In this document: positions 33,274 to 41,953 of the stretch, piece after piece
Numbering within the stretch: the stretch's first letter is position 1
How the letters are laid out: every line of letters starts with the position of its first letter
Made by a program: the position numbers and the translations under genes
The notes under the pieces: model-generated
Databases searched by the model: none
What the model was told of the DNA's origin: nothing
What the model saw: only the letters and a program-made list of their open reading frames with translations
From: Streptomyces sp. NBC_01478
GTDB taxonomy: Bacteria > Actinomycetota > Actinomycetes > Streptomycetales > Streptomycetaceae
DNA: 64,000 bases
Assembly: GCF_036227225.1 (NCBI RefSeq)
Contig: NZ_CP109444.1
Location: forward strand, 11,017,501-11,081,500
Reading direction: 5' to 3'

Positions 33274-34431
33274 GTGACCACAGGACCGCTGTCCGGCTGC
33301 CGCGTCGTCGAGTTGGGTGGCATCGGACCGGGCCCGTTCGCCGGCATGCTGCTCGCCGATCTCGGCGCGGAGGTCGTCCGGGTGGATCGCCGAGAGCGGG
33401 CGGACGAACCCGACGCGGGCGGCCCCGGGGATGTGCTCAACCGAGGGAAGCGCTCGGTCGTACTCGACCTGAAACACCCGGCCGGACCCGCCGCCCTCCT
33501 CCAACTCGCGGGGCGCGCCGACGTGTTGATCGAGGGCTTCCGCCCCGGCGTCACCGAACGCCTGGGCATCGGACCGCACGAGTGCCTCGCCCGCAACCCC
33601 CGGCTTGTCTACGGCCGGATGACCGGCTGGGGCCAGACCGGCCCCCTCGCGGCGGCCGCCGGACACGACCTCACCTACATCGCCCTCACCGGCGCACTCG
33701 GCGCGATCGGAGACGCGGCAGGCCCCCCGCAGATACCGCTGAACCTCGTCGGCGACTTCGGGGGCGGCGGCTGCTACCTCGTGATCGGGGTACTGGCCGC
33801 CCTGCATGCCGTAGGACGCACGGGAGTCGGCCAGGTCGTGGACGCGGCGATCGTCGACGGGACCGCACACCTCCTCGCGAGCACCTTCGGCAAACTCGGG
33901 CGCGGGGTGTGGACCGACGAGCGGGGCGTCAACCAACTGGACGGCGGCTGGCCCTTCTACGCCGTCTACGAGACCAAGGACGGGCGGCATGTGGCGGTCG
34001 GCGCGCTGGAGGCCAAGTTCTACGGGCGTCTGATCGAGCTGCTGAAGCTCGACGTCGATCCCGACCTCCAGCACGACCGGTCGACCTGGCCGGAACTGCG
34101 CCGCCGCCTGACGGAACGCTTCGCGGAACACACCCGCGACGAATGGGCGGCCGTGTTCGAGGGCACCGACGCCTGCGTCGCACCCGTCCTCGGCCTCACC
34201 GAGGCGGCAGCACACCCCCAACTGGCCGCGCGCGGCAGCCTGTTCACCCGCGACGGCGTCGTCCAGCCCGCCGCGGCTCCCCGTTTCTCGGCGACACCCT
34301 CGAGCCCCGGCCCGGCGGCACCACCCGTGGGCGCCGACACCCGCGCCGTGTTCCGGGACTGGGAGATCGCCGGCGCCGGCGCACTCCTCGACAGCGGCGC
34401 CGCCGTCCAGTTCCCCACTGATTCCCGCTGA
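33274..34431 (+). CDS. Alpha-methylacyl-CoA racemase-like class III CoA-transferase
   Basis: 385 residues. His131 in AAGHDLTYIALTGALGAIG and Asp161 in NLVGDFGGGG match the catalytic pair of AMACR/MCR; a later ALEAKFY supplies a plausible Glu. AMACR enzymes set the configuration of 2-methylacyl-CoAs before dehydrogenation, for example the sterol or bile-acid side chain. GTG at 33274 with GGGAGG upstream. Its presence supports a branched side chain in the substrate. Confidence 0.83.
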   Translation: MTTGPLSGCRVVELGGIGPGPFAGMLLADLGAEVVRVDRRERADEPDAGGPGDVLNRGKRSVVLDLKHPAGPAALLQLAGRADVLIEGFRPGVTERLGIGPHECLARNPRLVYGRMTGWGQTGPLAAAAGHDLTYIALTGALGAIGDAAGPPQIPLNLVGDFGGGGCYLVIGVLAALHAVGRTGVGQVVDAAIVDGTAHLLASTFGKLGRGVWTDERGVNQLDGGWPFYAVYETKDGRHVAVGALEAKFYGRLIELLKLDVDPDLQHDRSTWPELRRRLTERFAEHTRDEWAAVFEGTDACVAPVLGLTEAAAHPQLAARGSLFTRDGVVQPAAAPRFSATPSSPGPAAPPVGADTRAVFRDWEIAGAGALLDSGAAVQFPTDSR

Positions 34432-34458
34432 ACCCTTGAGCCACCGAGAGGACCTTCC

Positions 34459-35604
34459 ATGCCCGAGGCCGTCATCGTCGACGCCGTACGCACGCCCATC
34501 GGCAAGCGCAACGGCTCCCTGGCCGCCGTACACGCGGCCGATCTGTCGGCACATGTGCTCACCGCACTGGTGGAACGCACCGGCGTGGACCCCGGCACCG
34601 TGGACGACGTGATGTGGGGCTGCGTGACCCAGGTCGGCGACCAGTCGAGCAACATCGCCCGGTTCGCCGCCCTCGCCGCGGGCTGGCCCGAGCATGTGCC
34701 GGGGGTGACGATCAACCGGGCCTGCGGCTCCAGCCAGCAGGCCGTCGACTCCGCCGCGCACGCCGTCATGGCCGGGCAGTACGACCTGGTGGTGGCCGGC
34801 GGCGTGGAGACCATGACCAGGGTCCCGCTCGGCTCGCACCGGACCACCGGCCAGCCGTACGGACCCGCCGTCCTGGCCCGCTACAACGGGTTCCAGTTCA
34901 GCCAGGGCGTCGGCGCCGAGCTGATCTCCGAGCAGTGGGGCCTCAGCCGCACCCGGCTCGACGAGTTCGCCTCCGAGTCGCACGCCAAGGCCGCCGCGGC
35001 GATCGACTCGGGCATCTTCGACGACCACATCGTGCCCATCGAGGTCGACGGCACCAAGTTCACCGTCGACGAGGGCCTGCGGCGCGGCACTTCGGTCGAG
35101 ACCCTCGCCAAACTCAGGCCCTCGTTCAAGGACGACGGCGTGATCCACGCCGGGAACGCCTCCCAGATCTCCGACGGCGCCGCCGCGCTGCTCATCACAA
35201 CTCCCGAACGGGCAAGGGAGTTGGGCCTCAAGCCGATCGCCCGCTACCACTCGGGCGCGGTCAGTGGCGCGGACCCGATCATGATGCTGACCGGGCCGAT
35301 CCCGGCGACCGAGAAGGTGCTGCGCAGGTCCGGCCTGTCCATCGAGGACATCGGAGCCTTCGAGGTCAACGAGGCGTTCGCACCGGTCCCGTTGGCGTGG
35401 CTCGCCGAGACCGGTGCCGACCCCGAGCGGCTCAACCCGCTCGGCGGAGCGATCGCGGTCGGCCATCCGCTCGGCGGCTCCGGCGCCATCCTGATGACCC
35501 GGCTGCTCGCCCGGATGCGGCAGCGCAACCTGCGCTACGGCCTCCAGACGATGTGCGAAGGGGGCGGCACGGCCAACGCCACGATCCTCGAACTGCTCCC
35601 GTGA
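34459..35604 (+). CDS. Acetyl-CoA acyltransferase (thiolase)
   Basis: 381 residues with Cys89 in NRACGSSQQAV, His336 in VGHPLGGSGAI and Cys366 in MCEGGGTANAT, the complete catalytic set of a degradative thiolase. NEAFAPVPLAW precedes the GHP motif. Last gene of the operon that begins at 25472; it releases acetyl- or propionyl-CoA. Convergent with the P450 at 35639, only 34 bases apart, without a clear hairpin between. Confidence 0.87.
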   Translation: MPEAVIVDAVRTPIGKRNGSLAAVHAADLSAHVLTALVERTGVDPGTVDDVMWGCVTQVGDQSSNIARFAALAAGWPEHVPGVTINRACGSSQQAVDSAAHAVMAGQYDLVVAGGVETMTRVPLGSHRTTGQPYGPAVLARYNGFQFSQGVGAELISEQWGLSRTRLDEFASESHAKAAAAIDSGIFDDHIVPIEVDGTKFTVDEGLRRGTSVETLAKLRPSFKDDGVIHAGNASQISDGAAALLITTPERARELGLKPIARYHSGAVSGADPIMMLTGPIPATEKVLRRSGLSIEDIGAFEVNEAFAPVPLAWLAETGADPERLNPLGGAIAVGHPLGGSGAILMTRLLARMRQRNLRYGLQTMCEGGGTANATILELLP

Positions 35605-35638
35605 CCTGCTGGACGCCCCCTGCACTCCTACGAGAGAT

Positions 35639-36880
35639 TCACCAGGCGACCGGCAACTCGTAGATGCCGTAAGCCTGGGAGTCCTCCTTGAACTTCAACT
35701 CCGAGACGTCCACGGCGAGTCGGAGCGTCGGGATCCGGCGGAACAACGTGCTGAAGACGACGTGGAGTTCGATGCGCGCGAGCTGCTGGCCCACACACTG
35801 GTGCGGGCCCCAGCCGAACGCGTGGTGGTGGGCCGCGCTGCGGGTGAGGTCGACCTTCTCGGGGTCGGGGAACGCCTGCGGGTCCCAGTTGGCGGCCGGC
35901 AGCGACGCGATGACACCCTCGCCCGCGCGGATGACCTCACCGTCGATCTCGATGTCCTCCAGCACGGCCCGGCGCGCCAGCAGATGCGGGATGGTGAGGT
36001 AGCGCAGCAGCTCCTCGACCGTGCTCGTCACATACTTCGGATCGTCCGAGTGCGCACGCAGGCCCGCGAGTTGGTCCGGGTTCTCCAGCAGCAGCGCGGT
36101 GCCCAGCGTGATCATGTTGGCGCTGGTGTCGTGCCCGGCGACGAGCAGGATATGCCCCAAGGGGGCGGCTTCCTTCATGGAGAGGTCGCCCGCCTTGACG
36201 CGCGCGGCGAGGTCGGAGAGGACGTCCTCTCCGGGATCGTCCATCTTGCCCTCGATGAGCTTGGCGATGTAGCCGACCAGTGTGGCCGTGCTCTCCGCCG
36301 CCCTCTCCGGGGTCTTGAACCGCGCGTTGGTGACTCCCGCGTGCTCCTGGAAGAACTCGTGGTCGTCGTACGGCACCCCGAGCAGCGCGCAGATCATCAG
36401 TGACGGCAGAGGCAGGGACAGAACCTGGTTCAGGTCGACCGGCTGGGGACCGGCCAGCATCTTGTCGATCAGGTCGTCGGTGATCCGCTGGATCTCCGGG
36501 CGGATCTTCTCCATCCGGTGACGGGTGAACGAACTCGTCAACATCCGGCGCCACCGGGCGTGTTCGGCACCGTCGGTGTTGTTGATGGACAGCCGTACGT
36601 CGGCCGCGTGTGCCTTCATCGCCTCGGTTGTGTGCGGGTATCCGGGCGCGGCGATGTTGGCGCTCAGTCGCGGGTCCGTCAGCAGTTCGCGCTGGGCGGC
36701 GTGGGTCGTGACGACCCAGGGGGTGGTGCCGTCCCAGGTCTTGGCCCGGACGAGGGCCTTCCCCGTGTCGTGCAGCTTGAGCAGCCCCGGCGGCGGCGCG
36801 AACGGGCACTCGCCCGACCGCGGCGACGGGTACTCCGGCAGCTCTTCGGCGACGTCGGTTCCGGCCACGTTCTCGGTCAT
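35639..36880 (-). CDS. Cytochrome P450, CYP105-like
   Basis: 413 residues. I-helix LLVAGHDTSANM, ExxR in EELLRYLTIPH, heme loop FGWGPHQCVGQQLARIEL with Cys362. Overall look is that of the streptomycete CYP105 group, whose members hydroxylate many xenobiotics, macrolides and vitamin D. ATG at 36880 (MTENVAG) follows GAGAGGA; the frame is open to 36907. A clear promoter with an operator in its spacer lies at 36918-36946, so it is tightly regulated. Confidence 0.87.
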   Translation of the reverse strand: MTENVAGTDVAEELPEYPSPRSGECPFAPPPGLLKLHDTGKALVRAKTWDGTTPWVVTTHAAQRELLTDPRLSANIAAPGYPHTTEAMKAHAADVRLSINNTDGAEHARWRRMLTSSFTRHRMEKIRPEIQRITDDLIDKMLAGPQPVDLNQVLSLPLPSLMICALLGVPYDDHEFFQEHAGVTNARFKTPERAAESTATLVGYIAKLIEGKMDDPGEDVLSDLAARVKAGDLSMKEAAPLGHILLVAGHDTSANMITLGTALLLENPDQLAGLRAHSDDPKYVTSTVEELLRYLTIPHLLARRAVLEDIEIDGEVIRAGEGVIASLPAANWDPQAFPDPEKVDLTRSAAHHHAFGWGPHQCVGQQLARIELHVVFSTLFRRIPTLRLAVDVSELKFKEDSQAYGIYELPVAW

Positions 36881-36917
36881 CGTTCTGGTGTCCTCTCGTC
36901 GGCCCATACCTCACCGA

Positions 36918-36946
36918 ACGATACGTCGACCGATCGGTACAATCAA
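36918..36946 (-). promoter_or_regulatory. Promoter with embedded TetR-type operator (P450)
   Basis: Read on the minus strand: TTGATT, 17-base spacer GTACCGATCGGTCGACG, TATCGT. The dyad ACCGATCGGT sits in the spacer, the same design as at 15491-15519. Predicted transcript start near 36911, about 30 bases before the P450 ATG. Confidence 0.65.
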
Positions 36947-36986
36947 TCTTTCGGCCACCTGTCCCGCTGTTCGCAATATGCATATC

Positions 36987-36998
36987 GACCGGACGGTC
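36987..36998. promoter_or_regulatory. Upstream copy of the ACCG..CGGT operator
   Basis: GACCGGACGGTC, perfect 5-base arms around GA, flanked by ATC and TAT. About 55 bases upstream of the P450 promoter; possibly a second repressor site for cooperative binding or looping. Confidence 0.5.
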
Positions 36999-37017
36999 TA
37001 TTTGAGAACAGTGCAGC

Positions 37018-38217
37018 TCAGCGAGGCTCCCGCGGCATCCCGAGCCCCCGCTCGGCGACCTGTGTCCGCAGCACCTCGTTCGCCCCGCCCGCGATCGTGT
37101 ACGCGCGCGAGTACAGATGCGCGTCCTGCCACCAGCCGTCCGCCACGGCGTCCTCGTCGCCCTCGACCAGCAGTCCGTCCGTGCCCTGCAGGCCCAGGCC
37201 GAAGTCGACCAGGTCGTGGTTCAGCTCGCTGAAGAAGATTTTGCCGAGGAGGGCGTCGGCGGGCCGTTCCGTGTCGTGCAGCATCCGTGACTGCGCGAGA
37301 GCGATCACCGCGGCGTTCACCTGCACCCGTGCGGCCAACTCGCCGATCGCCTGCCGGGTCGCGGAATCGTCGAGCGCGGGCCCGCCGTCGACCGTCGTAC
37401 GCGCGGCGAGACGCAGCAAGTCGTCCAGTACGGCGACCAGTTCGACACCGCGCGCGGCCACGCCGGAACGCTCGTGGCCGAGGCTGCTCATCGCCACCCG
37501 CCAGCCGTCGTCCACCCGGCCGATCACGTTCGCGGCCGGGATGCGGACACCGTCGAGGAACACCTCGTTGAAGTCGGTGGTCCCGGTGATCTCCCGCAAC
37601 GGACGGATGTCGACGCCCGGGCTGCGCAGATCGAGGGCGAACGCCGTGATGCCCCTGTGCTTCGGGGCCTCGCGGTCGGTGCGCGCGAGCAGGTAACCCA
37701 TGTCGGCGTGCTGGCCGTTGGTCGTCCACACCTTCTGGCCGTCCACGACGAACACCGCGTCGTCGCCGTCGCCCTCGCGAACCGCCCGCGTGCGCAGCGC
37801 CGCCAGGTCGCTGCCCGCCTCGGGCTCGCTGAAGAGCTGGCACCACACGTCCTCGCAGGAGCGGATACGGGGCAGGAAGCGCGCCCGCTGGTCGTCGGTG
37901 CCGAACTCCAGCAGTGCGGCGGAGGCCAGCGAGGCGGCGCCGATCGGCTGCCAGGTACGGGCGCGGGCGATCTCCTCGGCCACGACGGACGGTTCCAGCG
38001 GATGCGCGTCGGGACGGCCGCCGTACTCGGCCGGCCAGTCGATCCCGAGGAAGCCCGCCTGGTACAGCTTGGCGGTCCACTCCCGGATCGCCGGCATCAA
38101 CTCCGGTTCCGGTGCGCGCACCCCCGCACGGTTCTTGATGCCCGGGGCGTGCTCCGCGACGAACGCGCGCACCTTCCTCCGGAACGCTTCGAGCTCGGGC
38201 GTGGACTCCAGTCGCAT
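37018..38217 (-). CDS. Acyl-CoA dehydrogenase, large catalytic (FadE26/29/alpha)-type subunit
   Basis: 399 residues. GIDWPAEYGG, QLFSEPEAGSDLAALRT and DGQKVWTTNGQHADMGYLLART are typical of the larger steroid FadE subunits; the C-terminal TIAGGANEVLRTQVAERGLG contains the catalytic-loop Glu. It has no adjacent small subunit; beta-like partners are encoded at 11492 and 28453. Monocistronic and divergent from the duplicated GntR gene with a long inverted repeat between. Confidence 0.84.
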   Translation of the reverse strand: MRLESTPELEAFRRKVRAFVAEHAPGIKNRAGVRAPEPELMPAIREWTAKLYQAGFLGIDWPAEYGGRPDAHPLEPSVVAEEIARARTWQPIGAASLASAALLEFGTDDQRARFLPRIRSCEDVWCQLFSEPEAGSDLAALRTRAVREGDGDDAVFVVDGQKVWTTNGQHADMGYLLARTDREAPKHRGITAFALDLRSPGVDIRPLREITGTTDFNEVFLDGVRIPAANVIGRVDDGWRVAMSSLGHERSGVAARGVELVAVLDDLLRLAARTTVDGGPALDDSATRQAIGELAARVQVNAAVIALAQSRMLHDTERPADALLGKIFFSELNHDLVDFGLGLQGTDGLLVEGDEDAVADGWWQDAHLYSRAYTIAGGANEVLRTQVAERGLGMPREPR

Positions 38218-38261
38218 CGCTGTCGGCTCCCTGTTCTCGTGCCGCGGCCCGGAAATGAGGT

Positions 38262-38295
38262 CACTGTAACCGGGCCGATCACCCGGTTGCCAGTG
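38262..38295. promoter_or_regulatory. Long inverted repeat between ACAD and duplicated GntR genes
   Basis: Arms CACTGTAACCGGG (38262-38274) and ACCCGGTTGCCAGTG (38281-38295), 6-base centre; one arm carries a one-base insertion. Positioned 45 bases before the acyl-CoA dehydrogenase start. Candidate operator for the GntR gene product, or a local regulator. Confidence 0.5.
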
Positions 38296-38409
38296 CCTGT
38301 GACCCTAAAAAGTGGCCTCAACTTGGTTCCAGGTACCCGAACGGCACGCCTCCGGCCCAGGTGACGAATAGACTGGGGATCCGCAATATCCGCCTCAGAG
38401 GAGTTGGCC

Positions 38410-39882
38410 ATGGCGACTGCCGTCGACCGCGAGCCCGCCGACGGCGAGACCGGTGTCCCGGTCGGCAAGCTGGCCGCGCAGACCGCCCGCCGTATCGAGG
38501 CGACCGTGATCCGCCAGGGCTGGCCGGTGGGCGAGTCGTTGGGCTCGGAGGTGGACCTGCGGGAGCGGCTCGGGGTGAGCCGCGCGGTGCTGCGCGAGGC
38601 GGTACGGCTCGTCGAGCACCACCAGGTGGCCAGGATGCGGCGCGGCCCGAACGGTGGCCTGATCGTCTGCGCACCCGACGCGGGACCGGCCACCCGCGCC
38701 ATGGTGATCTACCTCGAATACGTCGGCACGAGCGTCACCGACCTGCTCCAGGCCCGCCTCCTGCTGGAGCCGATCGCCGCGGGACTGGCCGCCGAGCGCA
38801 TCACCGAGGAGGGCATCGACACCCTCCGGACCACGCTCGATGCCGAACTCGACCACTGGGACGAACCAGGCGTCCACTCCCAGGACCCCCTGCACCCCGT
38901 GCTCGGCCAGTTGTCCGGCAACCCGGTGCTGCACCTGTTCGTCGACGTGCTCACCCGGCTCACCGCCCGCTACGCGCACACCTCCCGCCGTATCTCCAAG
39001 GCCGAGATGCACGCGGCGAAGGACACCTCGCACCGCGCGCACAAAGCCGTCGTCGACGCGGTGATCGCGGACGACGGAGCCCGCGCGCAGACGGAGCTGA
39101 CCGCGCATCTGGAGTCGGTGGCAGGCTGGATCGAGAAGCACCGGGTGCGGCGCGGGCAGCGGATCGCGGGCAACGTCGTCGAGCCCGAACTGGTCGAGGG
39201 CCCGCGGGCCAAGCTCGCCGAGGTGGTCGCGGCGCGCATCCACGACGACATCGCCGCGCGCGGCTGGCAGACCGGCATGGTGCTCGGCTCGGAGGCCGAC
39301 CTGCTGGCCCGCTACTCGATCAGCCGGGCCGTACTCCGGGAAGCCGTACGGCTGTTGGAGTACCACTCGGTGGCCCGGATGCGCCGCGGCCCCGGTGGTG
39401 GCCTGATCGTCACCGAGCCCGAGCCGCAGGCCAGCATCGACACCATGGCGCTGTTCCTGGAGTACCAGGGCGTCACGGCCGACGACCTGCGGATCGTGCG
39501 CAACGCCATCGAACTCGGCATCGTCGCCCGGGTCACCGCGAGAGTCGCGGAGGGCGACAAAGAGGTGACCGAACGGTTGGGCAAGGCCGTGCGCTGGAGC
39601 ACGGAGGGTCCCGCCGACGACCCGCGCAAGGCCGACCTCTTCCACACCGAACTGGCCGCACTCTCCGACAACCCGGTGCTGTCGCTGTTCCTGTCCATCA
39701 TTACCGAGCTGTTCCGCCGCCACGCCTCCGGCCATGACCGGCCGCTGCCCGGCGACACGGCGGCGGACGAGGTCCAGCACGTCCACCAGCGGATTCTCGA
39801 CGCCATCGTCGAGGGTGACGCGGGGGTGGCCCGGCACCGGATGCGCCGCCACCTGGACGCGCTGATCCCTTGGTGGCACTGA
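38410..39882 (+). CDS. Tandem-duplicated GntR/FCD (FadR-type) regulator
   Basis: 490 residues made of two full FadR-type units. Unit 1: winged HTH about 20-88 (LGVSRAVLREAVRL), FCD about 95-240. Unit 2: HTH about 262-336 (YSISRAVLREAVRL), FCD about 345-485. The wings are nearly identical (VARMRRGPNGGLIV and VARMRRGPGGGLIV). A single chain thus carries two DNA-binding and two ligand domains, acting as a built-in dimer. AGAGGAG precedes the ATG at 38410. FCD domains usually sense small organic acids. It lies in the centre of the acyl-CoA region, 87 bases from dyad S6, and is a candidate regulator of the dyad family. Confidence 0.87.
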   Translation: MATAVDREPADGETGVPVGKLAAQTARRIEATVIRQGWPVGESLGSEVDLRERLGVSRAVLREAVRLVEHHQVARMRRGPNGGLIVCAPDAGPATRAMVIYLEYVGTSVTDLLQARLLLEPIAAGLAAERITEEGIDTLRTTLDAELDHWDEPGVHSQDPLHPVLGQLSGNPVLHLFVDVLTRLTARYAHTSRRISKAEMHAAKDTSHRAHKAVVDAVIADDGARAQTELTAHLESVAGWIEKHRVRRGQRIAGNVVEPELVEGPRAKLAEVVAARIHDDIAARGWQTGMVLGSEADLLARYSISRAVLREAVRLLEYHSVARMRRGPGGGLIVTEPEPQASIDTMALFLEYQGVTADDLRIVRNAIELGIVARVTARVAEGDKEVTERLGKAVRWSTEGPADDPRKADLFHTELAALSDNPVLSLFLSIITELFRRHASGHDRPLPGDTAADEVQHVHQRILDAIVEGDAGVARHRMRRHLDALIPWWH

Positions 39883-39902
39883 TTTCCTGACGCTCGACCG
39901 GC

Positions 39903-39939
39903 AACGCCCCTGTGTGGCCTTCGGGTTCACGGGGGCGTT
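39903..39939 (+). terminator. Hairpin after the duplicated GntR gene
   Basis: AACGCCCCTGTG pairs with CACGGGGGCGTT (12 pairs, one G-T) around a 13-base loop, 20 bases after the stop codon. No strong T-run follows. Confidence 0.55.
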
Positions 39940-39968
39940 CTGCTGCACCGGGCTGTGTCGGGCGAGGC

Positions 39969-39989
39969 TAATTAGGTATACTGAATAGG
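39969..39989. promoter_or_regulatory. AGTATACT-family dyad S6 with -10-like core
   Basis: TAATTAGGTATACTGAATAGG, core GGTATACT at 39975-39982, ATTNAG...CTGAAT arms. TATACT (39977-39982) could be the -10 of the operon starting at 40009; no good -35 is seen, suggesting dependence on an activator or overlap with a repressor. Confidence 0.55.
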
Positions 39990-40008
39990 TCGAGCCGAAG
40001 GAGATCCG

Positions 40009-41157
40009 ATGCGCCGGACCCTGTTCGAAGAGACCCATGAGGACTTTCGTCTGCTGGTCCGTGACTTCCTCGCCCGCGAGGTGGTCCCGTCGTACGAGGA
40101 CTGGCGGCGCGCCGGACTCGTCCCCCGCGACCTGTTCACCGCACTGGGCAAGCTCGGCATCATCGGCACGTCGATCCCGGAGGAGTACGGCGGGGGCGGC
40201 CAGGACGACTACCGCTACAACGCGGTGATCCAGGAGGAGTGCGCCCGCGCCTGTGTCACGCTCGGCGGTCTGCGCACCCATCTCGACATCGTCGTCCCGT
40301 ACTTCACCGGCCTGGCCAATGCCGAGCAACGGGCGCGCTGGCTCCCGGGGTTGGCCTCAGGCGAGCTGTATACCGCGATCGCGATGAGCGAGCCCGCCAC
40401 CGGCTCCGACCTCGCCGGCATCACCACCCGCGCGGTCCGCGACGGCGACCACTTCGTACTCAACGGGGCCAAGACCTTCATCACCGGCGGCCACCACGCC
40501 GACCTCGTCATCGTGGTCGCCCGCACCGCTGTCGACCCGGAGAACAGGCGGTCCGGACTGTCCCTGCTCGTGGTCGAGAAGGGCATGCCCGGCTTCACCG
40601 TCGGGCGCAAGCTGGAGAAGATCGGGCTGGCCGTCCAGGACACCGTGGAACTCGCCTTCGACGACGTGCGCGTGCCCGCCGCCAACCTCCTCGGCGAGGA
40701 AGGCGCCGCCTTCACTCTCCTCGGCCGCAACCTCGCCCAGGAGCGCCTGGCCATCGCGGTCGGCGCGGTCGCCCAGGCCCGTACCGCCATCGACCTGACC
40801 GTCGCCTACGTCCGCGACCGGAACGTGTTCGGAAAGCCACTGGCCCAGTTCCAGAACACGAAGTTCGAACTCGCCGCCCTGGACGCCGAGTTGACGGCCG
40901 CGCAAGCTCTGCTCGACGCGGCGATCAGTGCGCTCGTCGCGGGCGAACTGGACCCCGTGGACGCGGCCCGGACCAAGCTGTTCTGCACCGAGACACAGGG
41001 GCGCGTGGTCGACCGCTGTCTCCAACTGCACGGCGGCTACGGCTACATCCTCGAATCCCCGATCGCCCGCCTGTACGCGGACGCCCGCGTGACCCGTATC
41101 TACGGCGGTACCAGCGAGGTCATGAAGCTCATCATCAGCAAGTCCCTGGGCCTTTGA
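40009..41157 (+). CDS. Acyl-CoA dehydrogenase, homotetrameric type
   Basis: 382 residues. IPEEYGGGGQDDYRYN, AMSEPATGSDLAGITT, NGAKTFITGGHHADLVIVVART, FGKPLAQFQNTKFELA, LQLHGGYGYILESPIARLY and IYGGTSEVMKLIISKSL, the last with the catalytic Glu. This is the canonical short/long-chain ACAD layout. GAAGGAG precedes the ATG. First gene of an operon ACAD-SDR-ACAD-quinone oxidoreductase to 44111. Confidence 0.87.
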   Translation: MRRTLFEETHEDFRLLVRDFLAREVVPSYEDWRRAGLVPRDLFTALGKLGIIGTSIPEEYGGGGQDDYRYNAVIQEECARACVTLGGLRTHLDIVVPYFTGLANAEQRARWLPGLASGELYTAIAMSEPATGSDLAGITTRAVRDGDHFVLNGAKTFITGGHHADLVIVVARTAVDPENRRSGLSLLVVEKGMPGFTVGRKLEKIGLAVQDTVELAFDDVRVPAANLLGEEGAAFTLLGRNLAQERLAIAVGAVAQARTAIDLTVAYVRDRNVFGKPLAQFQNTKFELAALDAELTAAQALLDAAISALVAGELDPVDAARTKLFCTETQGRVVDRCLQLHGGYGYILESPIARLYADARVTRIYGGTSEVMKLIISKSLGL

Positions 41158-41185
41158 AGACCGTGCAGACCATGAGGAGTTGGGT

Positions 41186-41953
41186 GTGAACATCGACGGT
41201 TCAGCGGCACTCGTCACCGGCGGCGCCTCCGGGCTCGGCCTCGCCACCGCGCGGCGCGTCATCGAACGCGGCGGACGTGTCGTCCTCGCCGACATCTCCG
41301 AGGAGCAGGGCGTCAAGGCGGTGGCCGACCTCGGCGAGGCCGCACGCTTCGTCCGTACCGACGTCACCGACGCGACCGAGGTGAGCGCCGCCCTCGACGC
41401 GGCGGAGCAATTCGGCACCCTGCGCGCCGTCGTGCACTGCGCCGGACGCGGCGGCGACCGCACCCGGATCATCGACCGCGACCGCAACCCCGGCGAACTC
41501 GACACCTTCGCCGAGGTCGTACGCGTCAACCTGATCGGCACCTACAACGTCCTGCGTCTCGCCGCCGTCCGCCTCGCCGGCAACGAGGTCGTCGACGGCG
41601 ACCGGGGCGCCGTGGTGCTCACCGCGTCGGTCGCCGCGTTCGACGGCCAGATCGGGCAGACCTCCTACACCGCGGCCAAGGCCGGAGTCCACGGCATCAC
41701 CCTCGTCGCCGCCCGCGATCTGGCCAGTTGGCAGATCCGCGTGAACACCATCGCCCCCGGCATCATGGACACCCCGATGCTCGGCCGTCTGCGCGCCGAC
41801 ATCCGCGACGGCCTCGCCGCCTCCGTCCCGCATCCCAAGCGACTCGGCGACCCGGACGACTTCGCCCGCCTCGCCGTGGAGATGCTGGAGAACCCGTATC
41901 TCAACGGCCAGACCGTCCGCCTCGACGGCGCCATCCGCATGGCCCCGCGATGA
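41186..41953 (+). CDS. SDR, 3-hydroxyacyl-CoA dehydrogenase type II-like
   Basis: 255 residues, paralogue of the protein at 10703-11467: TGGASGLGLATARRV, HCAGRGGD, TASVAAFDGQIGQTSYTAAKAG with the YxxxK pair, and NTIAPGIMDTPML. The FDGQIGQ loop is the HSD10-type signature for 3-hydroxyacyl-CoA or hydroxysteroid oxidation. GTG at 41186 has GAGGAG 6 bases upstream. The stop overlaps the next start (ATGA). Confidence 0.84.
   Translation: MNIDGSAALVTGGASGLGLATARRVIERGGRVVLADISEEQGVKAVADLGEAARFVRTDVTDATEVSAALDAAEQFGTLRAVVHCAGRGGDRTRIIDRDRNPGELDTFAEVVRVNLIGTYNVLRLAAVRLAGNEVVDGDRGAVVLTASVAAFDGQIGQTSYTAAKAGVHGITLVAARDLASWQIRVNTIAPGIMDTPMLGRLRADIRDGLAASVPHPKRLGDPDDFARLAVEMLENPYLNGQTVRLDGAIRMAPR

Noticed and set aside
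33247..35625. 792-residue open frame on the minus strand
   Set aside because: Antisense of the racemase and thiolase genes, which have full catalytic motifs and ribosome sites on the plus strand.
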